A stretch of 64,000 nt of DNA from Gordonia heveisoli. Its GTDB lineage: Bacteria; Actinomycetota; Actinomycetes; Mycobacteriales; Mycobacteriaceae. The notes under the pieces are model-generated. The model was not told the origin of the DNA. It did no database searches and worked only from the letters and a program-made list of their open reading frames with translations. Of the stretch, positions 44,521-54,519 are shown piece by piece; position 1 is the stretch's first letter, and each line of letters starts with the position of its first letter. The position numbers and the translations under genes were made by a program. The stretch lies in the NCBI RefSeq assembly GCF_030315745.1, contig NZ_JASXSH010000014.1, positions 1 to 64,000 on the forward strand, written 5' to 3'.

Positions 44521-45950
44521 CCCGACGCCGCCGGGTCCCCGGACTCACGACAGCGGTCGCCTTCGTCGCGACCGTCGGCGTCCTGGTGACCGGTACCGGC
44601 CCGGCCGCCGCCGTCGGACTCACCCCACCGACGATCGCGGCCGGCGGCGCCCCGAGTGGACCCACGGGTCCCACCGAGAAGACCAAACGCGCCACCCTGT
44701 GTGTCGAACCCAGACTCGCGCCGGGCACCGATCTCGCCCGTGTCGACCCCACCGGCCACGCCATCGACTTCCGCGCGGCATGGCCGTTCAGCACCGGTAA
44801 GGGCCAGGTCGTCGCGGTCATCGACACCGGAGTCAGCCCGCACCCACGGTTGCGAGGCAGGTTGCGCGGCGGCGGCGACTTCGTGGTGGCCGGCGGCAGC
44901 GGCCTCGACGACTGCGACGCGCACGGCACCCTGGTCGCCGGGCTGATCGCCGCCCGACCGTCAGTCACCGACGGTTTCAGCGGTATCGCACCAGACGCCA
45001 CCATCCTGTCCATCCGGCAGAACACCACGACATATGTCGCCGACACCCGCGGCGGGGGCAACGGTGCCAGCGACTTCGCCCCCAAGGGATACGGCAGCAC
45101 GACAACCCTCGCCTACGCCATCACCAGTGCGGTACGCCAGGGCGCGACGGTCATCAACATCTCGGCCGCCTCCTGCGGGACCTCGTCGTCGAAGGTCGAG
45201 GACGAACTCGTCGGGCGCGCGGTCCGCGCGGCCTATCGCGCCAACGTCGTTGTCGTGGTCGCCGCGGGCAACGTCGACGAGAAGGGCGGCTGCCGCCAGA
45301 ACCCGGCGCTCGACCCGAATCTGCCGCGCGAGAGCAGCTGGCCCAAGCTGACCACCTATGCCAGCCCGGCATGGTTCTCCGACTATGTTCTCGCCGTCGG
45401 GTCGCTGAGCGTCGACGCGGACCCGCTCGACTCGTCGCTGCGCGGTCCGTGGGTGTCGGTCGCCGCTCCGGGCGAGAACATGGTCTCGCTGAACAACGCG
45501 ACCACCGGGCTGACCAACGAGCAGCCCGGCGACGGGCAGACCCCGTGGACTGCGTTCAACGGGACCAGCTTCGCCGCCGCGATCGTTTCCGGCACGGTCG
45601 CGCTGATCCGCGCACGCTATCCGCGGATGACCGCACGCGAGGTGATGGACGTCGTCAAACGCACCGCTCACACCTCCGGCCGCGGTCCCGATCTGGAGAC
45701 CGGGTACGGCATCATCGACCCCGTGGCCGCCCTGGCCCTCGATCCCGCACGACCTGTTCCGGCGCCGACCGCCCGGGAGATCGCCGGTCCGGCGGTACCC
45801 GATCCCGCCGAGCATCGCGCCCGCGACATCGCCCTGATCGTGGGCGGGATCAGCGTCTTCCTGATCGCCGCGGCTTGGGCATTGTTCACCCCGCTCCGCC
45901 GACGCCGCGACACCGCGACCGACTACCGCGACATCGACGAGGATTCGTAG
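44517..45950 (+). CDS. mycP: Mycosin (type VII secretion subtilisin-like protease)
   Basis: Start is at ATG 44517, overlapping the eccD stop. The 477-residue protein has a signal peptide (1-32), a subtilisin-like (S8) domain with Asp103 (VIDTGV), His136 (CDAHGTL), Asn252 (AAGN, oxyanion hole) and Ser351 (NGTSFAA), and a C-terminal membrane helix (about 440-460) with a basic end. Mycosins are essential parts of ESX systems: they sit in the periplasmic chamber and stabilise the core complex. It is the last gene of the espI-eccA-eccD-mycP operon. Confidence 0.95.
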   Translation: MTRRRRVPGLTTAVAFVATVGVLVTGTGPAAAVGLTPPTIAAGGAPSGPTGPTEKTKRATLCVEPRLAPGTDLARVDPTGHAIDFRAAWPFSTGKGQVVAVIDTGVSPHPRLRGRLRGGGDFVVAGGSGLDDCDAHGTLVAGLIAARPSVTDGFSGIAPDATILSIRQNTTTYVADTRGGGNGASDFAPKGYGSTTTLAYAITSAVRQGATVINISAASCGTSSSKVEDELVGRAVRAAYRANVVVVVAAGNVDEKGGCRQNPALDPNLPRESSWPKLTTYASPAWFSDYVLAVGSLSVDADPLDSSLRGPWVSVAAPGENMVSLNNATTGLTNEQPGDGQTPWTAFNGTSFAAAIVSGTVALIRARYPRMTAREVMDVVKRTAHTSGRGPDLETGYGIIDPVAALALDPARPVPAPTAREIAGPAVPDPAEHRARDIALIVGGISVFLIAAAWALFTPLRRRRDTATDYRDIDEDS

Positions 45951-47198
<1,248 letters not shown>

Positions 47199-47216
47199 GC
47201 ACGATGGACAGATCCT

Positions 47217-47250
47217 GAACTCCCGGATGCCCCCGCGCATCCGGGAGTTC
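47217..47250 (+). terminator. Intrinsic terminator after serC
   Basis: A 14-base perfect stem (47217-47230 with 47237-47250) and a six-base loop are followed by TGTCTTT. This ends the serC transcript and separates it from sepH. Confidence 0.85.
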
Positions 47251-47453
47251 TGTCTTTCGCAGGGCACTCCGGGCGACCTGTGTCGCTGGCGTACCGTGGA
47301 CAACAGTGACCACTTCAACCACGGCAGCCGTTCGTACCCACAGCGGCCACAATAGTGCTGAACTGCGGTTTTGCCGCGTGTCCAGCACCGAAACCGCCGA
47401 TCGCTGGTTTAGTGTGACGCAAGTACACCCGCACTCAACGCCAGGAGGAGCAG
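47251..47453. other. Intergenic region before sepH
   Basis: About 200 bases without a gene. AGGAGGAG lies just before the sepH ATG. A GTGCTG/CAGCAC inverted pair surrounds about 47353-47387 and could form a leader hairpin. No clear promoter hexamers stand out. Confidence 0.3.
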
Positions 47454-48656
47454 ATGCGTGAGCTCCGCGTCGTCGGGGTGGAATCCGACGGCACCCATGT
47501 CATCTGCCAGGATCCAGAGTCGGGTGAGAAATTCCGGATCGCCTCCGACGAACGTCTGCGCGCCGCAGCCCGCGGCGACATCTCACGACTGGGACAGATC
47601 GAGATCGAGATGGAATCTGCACTGAGGCCACGAGAGATCCAGCAACGTATCCGGGCGGGCGCGACCATCGACGAGGTGGCGGCACTCGCAGGGGTTTCGA
47701 CCGACAAGATCGAACGCTTCGCGCATCCGGTCCTCCTCGAACGCAATCGGGCCGCCGAACTGGCCGCCCACGCCCATCCCATCCGCCACGACGGCCCGGC
47801 GGTCGCCACCCTGGAGGAGTCGGTGGCGGAGGCCTTCGTCGCCTACGGAGTCAACCCCAACGAGGCCAACTGGGACGCCTGGAAGGGCGACGACGGCTAC
47901 TGGGTCGTCCAGATCACCTGGCTGATGGGCCACACCGAGAACTCGGCGCACTGGCGATTCCAGCCCGGTTCCCACGGCGGTACCGTCGATCCCCTCGACG
48001 ACGTCGCCGACGAACTGACTCACCCTGAATGGATTCAGCCGCGACGACGCCTCACCCCGGTCGCCACCCCCGATCTCACGCCGATCGTCGACGTCACCAC
48101 CGACGGCCGCGAAGAGGTGACCATCGACGCCAACTCGATCATCGGCGCGCAACGCGCCCGCAACGAGAAGCGCAAGCGTCTGCCCGACGTCGACGACCAC
48201 GGCACCGTCGCCTTCGACTTCGATTCGCTGATGGGTGACTCGCTGATGGGTGACTCCGAGCCCACGCCCCCGGTATCGCATACCCCTAAACCTGAACCTC
48301 AAGCGGAGCCGATTCCCGCACCGGCGCCCGCCGACAACGTGACCCACCTCGGGGCGCGTCAGCGTCCGGCTCCGATCGAACTCCGCCCGCAGCGGCAGCC
48401 CGACGGCGCAGCGCCGAGGACGCCACCGGCGGTCGACGCCCCGGCCGCGGAGACCCCAAACACCGACACCCCCGACACCCCGGACACCGACGCCACGGCA
48501 GCCGACACTGCCCACGACGAACCGTCACCCGCGCCAGACCATCAGAACGCCGACCATCAGAACGCCGAGAAGGCACGGCGCCGCAAGTCCCGTAAGCCGG
48601 CCGTCCCCGCCTGGGAGGACGTGCTGCTCGGGGTGCGCAGCAACGGGAACAGCTGA
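47454..48656 (+). CDS. sepH: Septation protein SepH
   Basis: SepH is an actinobacterial division protein that binds FtsZ and promotes its assembly. The 400-residue protein matches DUF3071: RELRVVGVESDGTHVIC at the start, a helix-turn-helix-like stretch (ALRPREIQQRIRAGATIDEV, about 57-76, with VSTDKIERFAHP), then EESVAEAFVAYGVNPN and DAWKGDDGYWVVQI. The C-terminal half is disordered, as is usual, and contains two 15-base tandem duplications (SLMGD twice; DHQNA twice). The ribosome site is strong. Confidence 0.93.
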   Translation: MRELRVVGVESDGTHVICQDPESGEKFRIASDERLRAAARGDISRLGQIEIEMESALRPREIQQRIRAGATIDEVAALAGVSTDKIERFAHPVLLERNRAAELAAHAHPIRHDGPAVATLEESVAEAFVAYGVNPNEANWDAWKGDDGYWVVQITWLMGHTENSAHWRFQPGSHGGTVDPLDDVADELTHPEWIQPRRRLTPVATPDLTPIVDVTTDGREEVTIDANSIIGAQRARNEKRKRLPDVDDHGTVAFDFDSLMGDSLMGDSEPTPPVSHTPKPEPQAEPIPAPAPADNVTHLGARQRPAPIELRPQRQPDGAAPRTPPAVDAPAAETPNTDTPDTPDTDATAADTAHDEPSPAPDHQNADHQNAEKARRRKSRKPAVPAWEDVLLGVRSNGNS

Positions 48657-48660
48657 GAAT

Positions 48661-49584
48661 TTGTCCGCGCGCGCAGTCACGCTCTGGTTCTTCGACGCCC
48701 CGAACCCCCGGGACATCCTGCACTCCCCCGACCTGACCACCAACGTCGCACGGGCGCAGACGGTGGGCTCGACCATCTTCGGCGACCGGGTTCTGGTGCC
48801 CGCGGTCGACACCACCCTCGACGTGGCCGCCGCGGCACGGGACTCGCATGTGTACGTCGGGCACTACGGATCGCTCGCGGTGGTGAGTTGCTCCCTGTTC
48901 GCCACGACCAAACCGTCGACGCTGACCCGGACGGTGTCGCGGATCTGTCCGGCCAAGGCCACGACGCTGCTCTACATCGATCCGACCGAGGCGACCGGCG
49001 TGTTCGCGCACTGGGAATCGGGCCAGCTGCGCCGATCCTTCTCCGCCACCCCGGTCACCATCCATGAGGACATCGGACTCCCGTTCGTCCTGGAGCGACC
49101 GTTCTGGAGTGGCGAACGCCCGCTGCGGTACGCCGACGGTGTCGCTTTCGAACCGATGACCCTGCCCTTCCATCCCGCCGAACTGGCCGAGCAGGCCAAT
49201 CGGGAATGGCTGGGGTTCCGGTTCACCCACCCGCTCGCGCCGACCGACCTCGATCCGGCATGTATCCCGGTGACCGGCTTCGCCATTCACCCCGCCGACT
49301 ACGAGCCGGGTCCCGCCGACACCGCCGCCTATCGGGCCGCAACCGAGGCCGACCGGACCGCACGCGCCGACGCCGCCCGCGCAAGGCAGACGTCGGCAGT
49401 CCCGCACCCGACGGACGGTGAAACAGGCGATCACACAACAGGCGGGCACACGCCAAGCGGGGACGAACCGGCCGACCAGGACACCGGCGACGCCGGGGAC
49501 ACGAACCGCGATGACAGCGCCGACGCACCACGGCCACGTAAGCAGCGCGGCCGGGTCGCCCGCTACTTCGGCTTCGGCGTCTGA
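48661..49584 (+). CDS. DUF6928-type conserved protein
   Basis: The frame starts four bases after sepH with a TTG (48661), the only start that includes the conserved beginning AVTLWFFDAPNPRDIL. The 307-residue protein has a soluble domain of about 220 residues (SHVYVGHYGSLAVVSCSLF; LLYIDPTEATGVFAHWESG; LPFVLERPFWSGERP), followed by a charged, disordered tail ending in a basic segment. Genes of this type are common next to sepH in Mycobacteriales, which suggests co-transcription. Its role is not known. Confidence 0.65.
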   Translation: MSARAVTLWFFDAPNPRDILHSPDLTTNVARAQTVGSTIFGDRVLVPAVDTTLDVAAAARDSHVYVGHYGSLAVVSCSLFATTKPSTLTRTVSRICPAKATTLLYIDPTEATGVFAHWESGQLRRSFSATPVTIHEDIGLPFVLERPFWSGERPLRYADGVAFEPMTLPFHPAELAEQANREWLGFRFTHPLAPTDLDPACIPVTGFAIHPADYEPGPADTAAYRAATEADRTARADAARARQTSAVPHPTDGETGDHTTGGHTPSGDEPADQDTGDAGDTNRDDSADAPRPRKQRGRVARYFGFGV

Positions 49585-49601
49585 GAGACCGGGTCCCGGC
49601 G

Positions 49602-49892
49602 TCACACGCCGACGATCAGCAGGCTGACCGAGGCGATGAGCCCGGCCGCCATACCGAGCAACAGGCCCGCCACGATCCATCGCCACACCGCCCGGGTCCG
49701 CAGATCCCACAGCGTCCAGCCGAGACCACCGCAGACGGCGACGACCGCGGCCAGTGCCAACCACACCGAGGCACCGGCGACGAGGTCGAACACACCGACG
49801 AGCACCAGTGCCGCGAAGATCCCGCAACAGACGGCGACGACGAGCCCCGGCCCCCACGGCGTCGGCTCAGCGGCGGGCGGAGGTGCGGTCAC
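49602..49892 (-). CDS. DUF2537-type small membrane protein
   Basis: The start is set at GTG 49892, which overlaps the stop of the TrmH gene by four bases. The 96-residue product has three to four hydrophobic helices (GLVVAVCCGIFAALVLVGV; VWLALAAVVAVCGGLGW; IVAGLLLGMAAGLIAS). The M. tuberculosis counterpart would be Rv0882, which lies between the sepH and trmH-type genes in the same order. Function unknown. Confidence 0.75.
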   Translation of the reverse strand: MTAPPPAAEPTPWGPGLVVAVCCGIFAALVLVGVFDLVAGASVWLALAAVVAVCGGLGWTLWDLRTRAVWRWIVAGLLLGMAAGLIASVSLLIVGV

Positions 49893-50764
49893 CCGTCCAT
49901 CGTGCCCGACCGCACCCGCTCGTAGAAGGAGATGGCCGCTGCGGTCGCGACATTGAGCGAGTCGGTACCGCGACTCATCGGGATACGGGCCCGCACATCG
50001 GTGGCCGCCATCGCCGCCGACGACAGTCCCGGCCCCTCCGCACCCACCAGGAACCCGACCTTGTCCGCGACGACCGCCTCGGCCAGCGGTATCGCGGCCG
50101 GGTCGGGGGTCAGCGAGATCAGCCGGAAGCCGTCGGCGCGCAGGTCGTCGAGTCCGACCGGCCACCCGTCGAAGTGGGCGAAAGGCACCAGCAGCGCATG
50201 TCCCATCGACACCCGCACACACCGGCGATACAGCGGATCGGCACAGCCCGCGCCGAAGAGCACCGCGTCGACGCCCAGGCCGGCCGCGTTGCGGAAGATG
50301 CTGCCGATGTTCTCGTGGTCGTTGACACCTTCCAGGATGGCGACCGTCCGCGCCCCGGCCACGGCGTCCTCGACGGTCAGTTCCCGCGGACGGCGGGCGG
50401 TCGCGAGGACTCCGCGGTTGAGGTGAAAGCCGACGATCGCAGCCATCACCTCCGCGTTCACGCGGTAGAACGGCACCCCGGCAAGCGTCGGCCCGCGCAG
50501 ATCGTCATCGAGTTCGCGCAGACGTTTGTCGACGCCGAGGAAGCCGTGCGGGGTGAAGCGGGAGGCGATCATCCGCTGCGTGACGAACACGCCTTCGGCG
50601 ATCACCAACGCTTTTCCCGGACGCCCACCGGGCAACGCGGGCAGGTCGGGCCTGCGGTCGACCGAGCTCAGGTCACGGAAGTCGTCGACGCGCGGATCGT
50701 CGGGATCTTCGATGTCGATGACGTCGACGGCGGATGCGGACACGCCGATCAGTCTGACACCCAT
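49889..50764 (-). CDS. TrmH-family (SPOUT) RNA 2'-O-methyltransferase
   Basis: Start is placed at ATG 50764; the longer frame would overlap the divergent gene at 50803. The 291-residue protein has an N-terminal RNA-binding substrate domain and a C-terminal SPOUT knot with its three motifs: NDHENIGSIFRNAAGLG, GFLVGAEGPGLS and SRGTDSLNVATAAAI. Such enzymes methylate ribose of tRNA or rRNA using S-adenosylmethionine. The exact target cannot be read from the sequence. Counterpart in M. tuberculosis: Rv0881. Confidence 0.88.
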   Translation of the reverse strand: MGVRLIGVSASAVDVIDIEDPDDPRVDDFRDLSSVDRRPDLPALPGGRPGKALVIAEGVFVTQRMIASRFTPHGFLGVDKRLRELDDDLRGPTLAGVPFYRVNAEVMAAIVGFHLNRGVLATARRPRELTVEDAVAGARTVAILEGVNDHENIGSIFRNAAGLGVDAVLFGAGCADPLYRRCVRVSMGHALLVPFAHFDGWPVGLDDLRADGFRLISLTPDPAAIPLAEAVVADKVGFLVGAEGPGLSSAAMAATDVRARIPMSRGTDSLNVATAAAISFYERVRSGTMDG

Positions 50765-50802
50765 GTCGAGACGTCCCGCGCCGGGTGTGAAAACGTGGAA
50801 GT

Positions 50803-52044
50803 GTGAGCAGCTCTTCCGCACGTCTACCGCATCTGTCGTGTTCACGGGCCACCGACGCCGACTGGCCCGACATCATCACCACCGACGCGCGAGCGTTCGC
50901 GATGCGCAATCCCCTCGAGGACGCCGAACGCGACGACCTCCGCGCGAAGGTCGCCGACGACGACGTGGTGCTCATCCGCGACGATTCCCACCACACCCGG
51001 CCCCTGGTCGGGGTGTCGATGTTCTATCGGATGACGATGACCGTGCCGGGTGGGCGGCCGATACCGGCGGCCGGGTTGTCGTGGGTGTCGGTGGCGTCGA
51101 CGCACCGGCGGCGCGGGATCCTACGCACGATGATCACCGCCCTCTTCGACCAGTGGGAGGCGGAGAACCAGCCGGTGGCGATCCTCACCGCCAGCGAGGG
51201 CACCATCTACGAGCGGTTCGGTTTCGGCCCGGCCTGTTTCGCCGATCGGGTGAGCGTGACACCCGGCCGCCCGCAGATGCGGGCGCCACTACCCGACGAG
51301 ACGACGGTCCGCTTCGCCACTCCGGAGGAAATCGCGGTGACGGTGCCCGAACTCCACGACCGCTGGACGGCGACCGTGCCCGGTGCGCTCGGCCGGTCGG
51401 CCGCCTGGTGGCGGCCGATCCTCGCCGACCGTGCCTCCGAGCGCGCCCCGTCGGCGAGCGGTCTGCACTACCTGCTGCACGCCGACGGCTACGCGTCCTA
51501 CCGGGTACTCAAGAACGACGCGGGCACCGTGGCCGCCGAACTCAACGAGGTCGTCGCGATCACCGACGACGCGCACACCGATCTGTGGCGGGTGCTGATC
51601 AGCCTCGACCTCATCCCGTCGCTGCACGGTGCGATCCCGGTCGACGACCCGTTGCCGGTGAAACTGACCGACCTGCGCGCGGTGACCGTCACCGGACACA
51701 AGGACGAGATGTGGTTGCGCATCCTCGACATTCCTGCCGCCCTCGGCGCCCGCACCTACGACGCCGACCTCGACGTCGTCTTCGAGGTCGACGATCCCTT
51801 CCGCGGGCGGGGTGGAGTCTTCGACGTCACGGTCCGCAAGGGCGCCGCGATCATCACCCATTCCACCGCGAAACCTACTGTTCGCGCTGACATCTCGGTA
51901 TTGTCATCGATCTATCTTGGCGGCACCGCACCGTCGGCCTTCGCTGCGGCCGGGCGCCTGTGGACCGACTCGCCGACCACCCTGCGGGCACTCGACCGCG
52001 CCTTCGCCACCGTACGAGCCCCGTTCGCGGGCACCTTCTTCTGA
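50803..52044 (+). CDS. Eis-like GNAT N-acetyltransferase
   Basis: The 413-residue protein has the Eis layout: an N-terminal GNAT domain with the acetyl-CoA motif VSVASTHRRRGILRTMI (about 98-114), FERFGFGP-type end (YERFGFGPA), a second GNAT-like domain, a sterol-carrier-like C-terminal part, and the C-terminal carboxylate after GTFF that serves as a general base in Eis. In mycobacteria Eis acetylates lysines and amines, including aminoglycosides. Whether this copy has that specificity is unknown. A GTG start is used, and the gene is divergent from trmH by 38 bases. Confidence 0.88.
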   Translation: MSSSSARLPHLSCSRATDADWPDIITTDARAFAMRNPLEDAERDDLRAKVADDDVVLIRDDSHHTRPLVGVSMFYRMTMTVPGGRPIPAAGLSWVSVASTHRRRGILRTMITALFDQWEAENQPVAILTASEGTIYERFGFGPACFADRVSVTPGRPQMRAPLPDETTVRFATPEEIAVTVPELHDRWTATVPGALGRSAAWWRPILADRASERAPSASGLHYLLHADGYASYRVLKNDAGTVAAELNEVVAITDDAHTDLWRVLISLDLIPSLHGAIPVDDPLPVKLTDLRAVTVTGHKDEMWLRILDIPAALGARTYDADLDVVFEVDDPFRGRGGVFDVTVRKGAAIITHSTAKPTVRADISVLSSIYLGGTAPSAFAAAGRLWTDSPTTLRALDRAFATVRAPFAGTFF

Positions 52045-52067
52045 CGCGTCACACCGGCGCGGTCTGT

Positions 52068-52508
52068 TCAGTCGTCGGCGCCGGCGATGATCTTGTTCAG
52101 AATGCCGATGACGTCGCGGAGCGTCGCCTGCTCGTCGGGGGTGAGTTCGGCCAGACGGTCACTGAGCCACGCCTTGCGGGCGGCCGCCTCCGCGGTGATC
52201 ATGTCGACACCGGCCGGGGCCAGCGTGACGATCGCCTGCCGACCGTCGGTCGGATGCGGATCGCGTTTGATCATGCCCAGGTCCGACAGCGACGCGATCA
52301 CCCGGGTCATCGACGGCGGCCGAACCCGTTCGGCCGCGGCGAGCGCGCCGGGCGTCATCGGCCCTTCGACGTGCAGGGTGTTCAATGCCGACAATTGGGT
52401 CAGCGACACCAATCTGTTGTCTCGACGCCCACGAAGACGCCGCGCGAAGCGGACCACGGCGAGCGAGAGTTCGCCGGCGAGGGTACCGTCTGCGTCGGTT
52501 GTTTGCAC
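52068..52508 (-). CDS. MarR-family transcriptional regulator
   Basis: The 146-residue protein has the MarR winged-helix layout: dimer helices at both ends, LTQLSALNTLHVEGPMTPGALAAAERVRPPSMTRVIASL as the helix-turn-helix region, and GMIKRDPHPTDGRQAIVTL as the wing. The C-terminal helix (TLRDVIGILNKIIA) is a dimer arm. A GTG start is used with no ribosome site; TACCCT ends six bases before it, so the message is probably leaderless. A TTGA-N2-TCAA element (52522-52531) overlaps the promoter, which suggests self-repression. The target beyond itself is not clear. Rv0880 of M. tuberculosis is the syntenic MarR. Confidence 0.9.
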   Translation of the reverse strand: MQTTDADGTLAGELSLAVVRFARRLRGRRDNRLVSLTQLSALNTLHVEGPMTPGALAAAERVRPPSMTRVIASLSDLGMIKRDPHPTDGRQAIVTLAPAGVDMITAEAAARKAWLSDRLAELTPDEQATLRDVIGILNKIIAGADD

Positions 52509-52521
52509 TCGCTAAGGGTAA

Positions 52522-52531
52522 TTGAACTCAA
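52522..52531 (-). promoter_or_regulatory. Putative MarR operator
   Basis: TTGA and TCAA arms around a two-base centre lie 14 bases before the marR start and next to its -10 hexamer. MarR proteins often bind such sites; binding here is inferred. Confidence 0.35.
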
Positions 52532-52642
52532 GGTATTGGCGGCACTCAGTCCGCGGAATTGACCCATTTGGAGGACAACCGATCGCGAGCCGACCTGCGG
52601 TGGGGTACTTCTTGTCCTCTTTGTACCGGTTTGATGCCACCC

Positions 52643-52689
52643 CAGTTGGGCTTGCCCCAATTGGGCTGTCTCAGTCGGGCTGCCTCAGT
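52643..52689 (-). repeat. Imperfect 14-15-bp tandem repeat over the permease stop codon
   Basis: On the minus strand, units of the form ACTGAGGCAGCCC, ACTGAGACAGCCC and a diverged copy follow each other from the stop codon of the permease into its untranslated tail. This resembles the repeat over the serC stop. Confidence 0.5.
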
Positions 52690-54226
52690 TGATGAGGTCG
52701 GAGATGGGACCGCGGGCGAAATAGGCGACGAAGATCGCCGCGACGAACCACAGCAGCGGGTGTACCGACCGGGCCCGGCCGGCCGCGGTGGCCATCACCA
52801 CCCAGCTGATGAACCCGACCCCGATGCCGTTGGCGATCGAGTACGTGAACGGCATGACGACGACGGTCAGGAAGGCCGGAAGGGCCAGCTCGAACCGGCT
52901 GAAGTCGATCGACCGGATCTGTCCGATCATCAGTGCACCGACGACGACGAGCGCGGGTGCCACCGCCTCCAGTGGAATCACCTCGTAGAGCGGCGTCAGG
53001 AACATGGCGGCCAGGAACAGGATGCCGGTGACCACGTTGGCCAGCCCGGTGCGTGCTCCCTCGGCGATACCCGACGCCGATTCCACGAACACCGTGTTCG
53101 ACGACGACGACGCGGCACCACCGACGATCGCACCGGTGCCCTCGACCACCAGCGCCTTACCGATTCCGGGGAGGTTGCCCTGTTCGTCGGCCAGCCCGGC
53201 CTCCTTACCCAGGCCGGTCATCGTGCCCATCGCGTCGAAGAAGTTCGACAGCACCAGCGCGAAGACGAACACCGACGCGGCCAGCACGCCGATACGGGTG
53301 AAGGCCCCGAACAGGTCGACGTCGCCGACCAGGCTGAGGTCGGGGACCCCGCCCAGCGAGTCGGGCAGTTTCGGGATCGACAGGCTCCACCCGTCGGGAT
53401 TCGCCGACGAGCTACCGAAGTCGAAGATCGACTCCAGCACGATCGATACGACCGCGGTGATCACGATGCCGATCAGCAGACCACCGGGCACCTTTCGCAC
53501 CACCAGCACCCCCATGAGCAGCACGCCGAGCACGAAGATCAGCGTGGGCACGGTCGCGATGGAGTTGTTCATGCCGAGCTGCACGGGGGTTCCGCCGCCC
53601 TCGGGTTTGGTGACGAACCCGGCGTCGACGAAACCGACGAAGGCGATGAAGCAGCCGATACCGGCGGCGATGGCCGCTTTCAGCTCGGGGGGTACGGCAT
53701 TGAAGACCGCGGTCCGGAATCCGGTGACCGCGAGCAGCACGATGATGATGCCGTCGATGACCACCAGACCCATGGCTTCGGGCCACGTGACCTCGGGTGC
53801 GATAGTCGCCGCGAGCAGGCTGTTGATGCCCAGGCCGGCGGCGATCGCGAACGGATAGTTGGCGACCAGTCCGAACAGGATGGACATGACACCGGCGACG
53901 AGTGCGGTCACCGCGGCGACCTGACCGATCGGCAGTGCGTTGCCGAGGACGTCGGTGTTTATGCCGGGCGAATCGCCGGACGCGGGCACCCCGCCGATGA
54001 TGATCGGGTTGAGGATGACGATGTAGGCCATCGTGAAGAAGGTGACCAGGCCACCACGGAACTCGCGGCTGAGCGTCGACCCCCGTTCGGAGATCTTGAA
54101 GAACCGATCCAGCGTCCGTGCCGGCGCCGACTGTGATGGGGCCGACGGTGATGGGGTCTGCGGTTCCGGTGCAGGTTCCGGGATGCGCGCGGTCTCGGCT
54201 GATTCACTCGACTCGTCGGTAGCCAC
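52685..54226 (-). CDS. NCS2-family purine (guanine/hypoxanthine) permease, AzgA type
   Basis: Start is placed at GTG 54226 (VATDESSE), because TAACTT lies seven bases upstream and the longer frame overlaps the divergent gene. The 513-residue protein has a disordered N-terminus and about 12-14 membrane helices. STLSREFRGGLVTFFTMAYI is the typical entry, then NPIIIGG, VMSILFGLVANYPFAIAAG, and SSSNTVFVESASGIAEGARTGL, the substrate-region motif of the AzgA group. These proteins bring in guanine, hypoxanthine or adenine with protons. The exact base cannot be told. Confidence 0.9.
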   Translation of the reverse strand: MATDESSESAETARIPEPAPEPQTPSPSAPSQSAPARTLDRFFKISERGSTLSREFRGGLVTFFTMAYIVILNPIIIGGVPASGDSPGINTDVLGNALPIGQVAAVTALVAGVMSILFGLVANYPFAIAAGLGINSLLAATIAPEVTWPEAMGLVVIDGIIIVLLAVTGFRTAVFNAVPPELKAAIAAGIGCFIAFVGFVDAGFVTKPEGGGTPVQLGMNNSIATVPTLIFVLGVLLMGVLVVRKVPGGLLIGIVITAVVSIVLESIFDFGSSSANPDGWSLSIPKLPDSLGGVPDLSLVGDVDLFGAFTRIGVLAASVFVFALVLSNFFDAMGTMTGLGKEAGLADEQGNLPGIGKALVVEGTGAIVGGAASSSSNTVFVESASGIAEGARTGLANVVTGILFLAAMFLTPLYEVIPLEAVAPALVVVGALMIGQIRSIDFSRFELALPAFLTVVVMPFTYSIANGIGVGFISWVVMATAAGRARSVHPLLWFVAAIFVAYFARGPISDLIN

Positions 54227-54249
54227 GCCAGGAAAGTTACTCTTAGGAC
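54227..54249. promoter_or_regulatory. Compact bidirectional promoter with overlapping -10 elements
   Basis: Only 23 bases lie between two divergent start codons. TACTCT (54238-54243, plus) ends six bases before the ATG at 54250, and TAACTT (54234-54239 read on minus) ends seven bases before the GTG at 54226. The two hexamers overlap by two bases, so both messages would be leaderless and initiation may be mutually exclusive. Confidence 0.45.
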
Positions 54250-54519
54250 ATGTCGGACGCAGTCCCCAACCCCGAACTACAGCGGCCCATCCCGGAACTC
54301 CCCCCTGTGCTGCGCGCACCCGAGCCGGTGATCGTGGTCGGGATGCTCGCCTGGGCGGTTGCGACCGTGGTCATCTGGCTGACCGGCTGGGGTGGCGACC
54401 GCGCCATCGGGGTGGCACTGGTCGGCCTGGCCGTCGGAGTGCTGGGTACGACGATCGTCGCGGTGCAACGACGCGGTGTCCGCCGTGGCGATCGGGGTGC
54501 TCAGGAGGGTCTGGACTGA
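54250..54519 (+). CDS. DUF2530-type small membrane protein
   Basis: The 89-residue protein has two membrane helices (VIVVGMLAWAVATVVIWLTG; IGVALVGLAVGVLGTTIVAV) and a basic C-terminus (QRRGVRRGDRGAQ), the shape of DUF2530 proteins found beside MarR and permease genes in Mycobacteriales (Rv0879c region). It converges on and overlaps the end of the SRPBCC gene by 19 bases. Function unknown. Confidence 0.75.
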   Translation: MSDAVPNPELQRPIPELPPVLRAPEPVIVVGMLAWAVATVVIWLTGWGGDRAIGVALVGLAVGVLGTTIVAVQRRGVRRGDRGAQEGLD

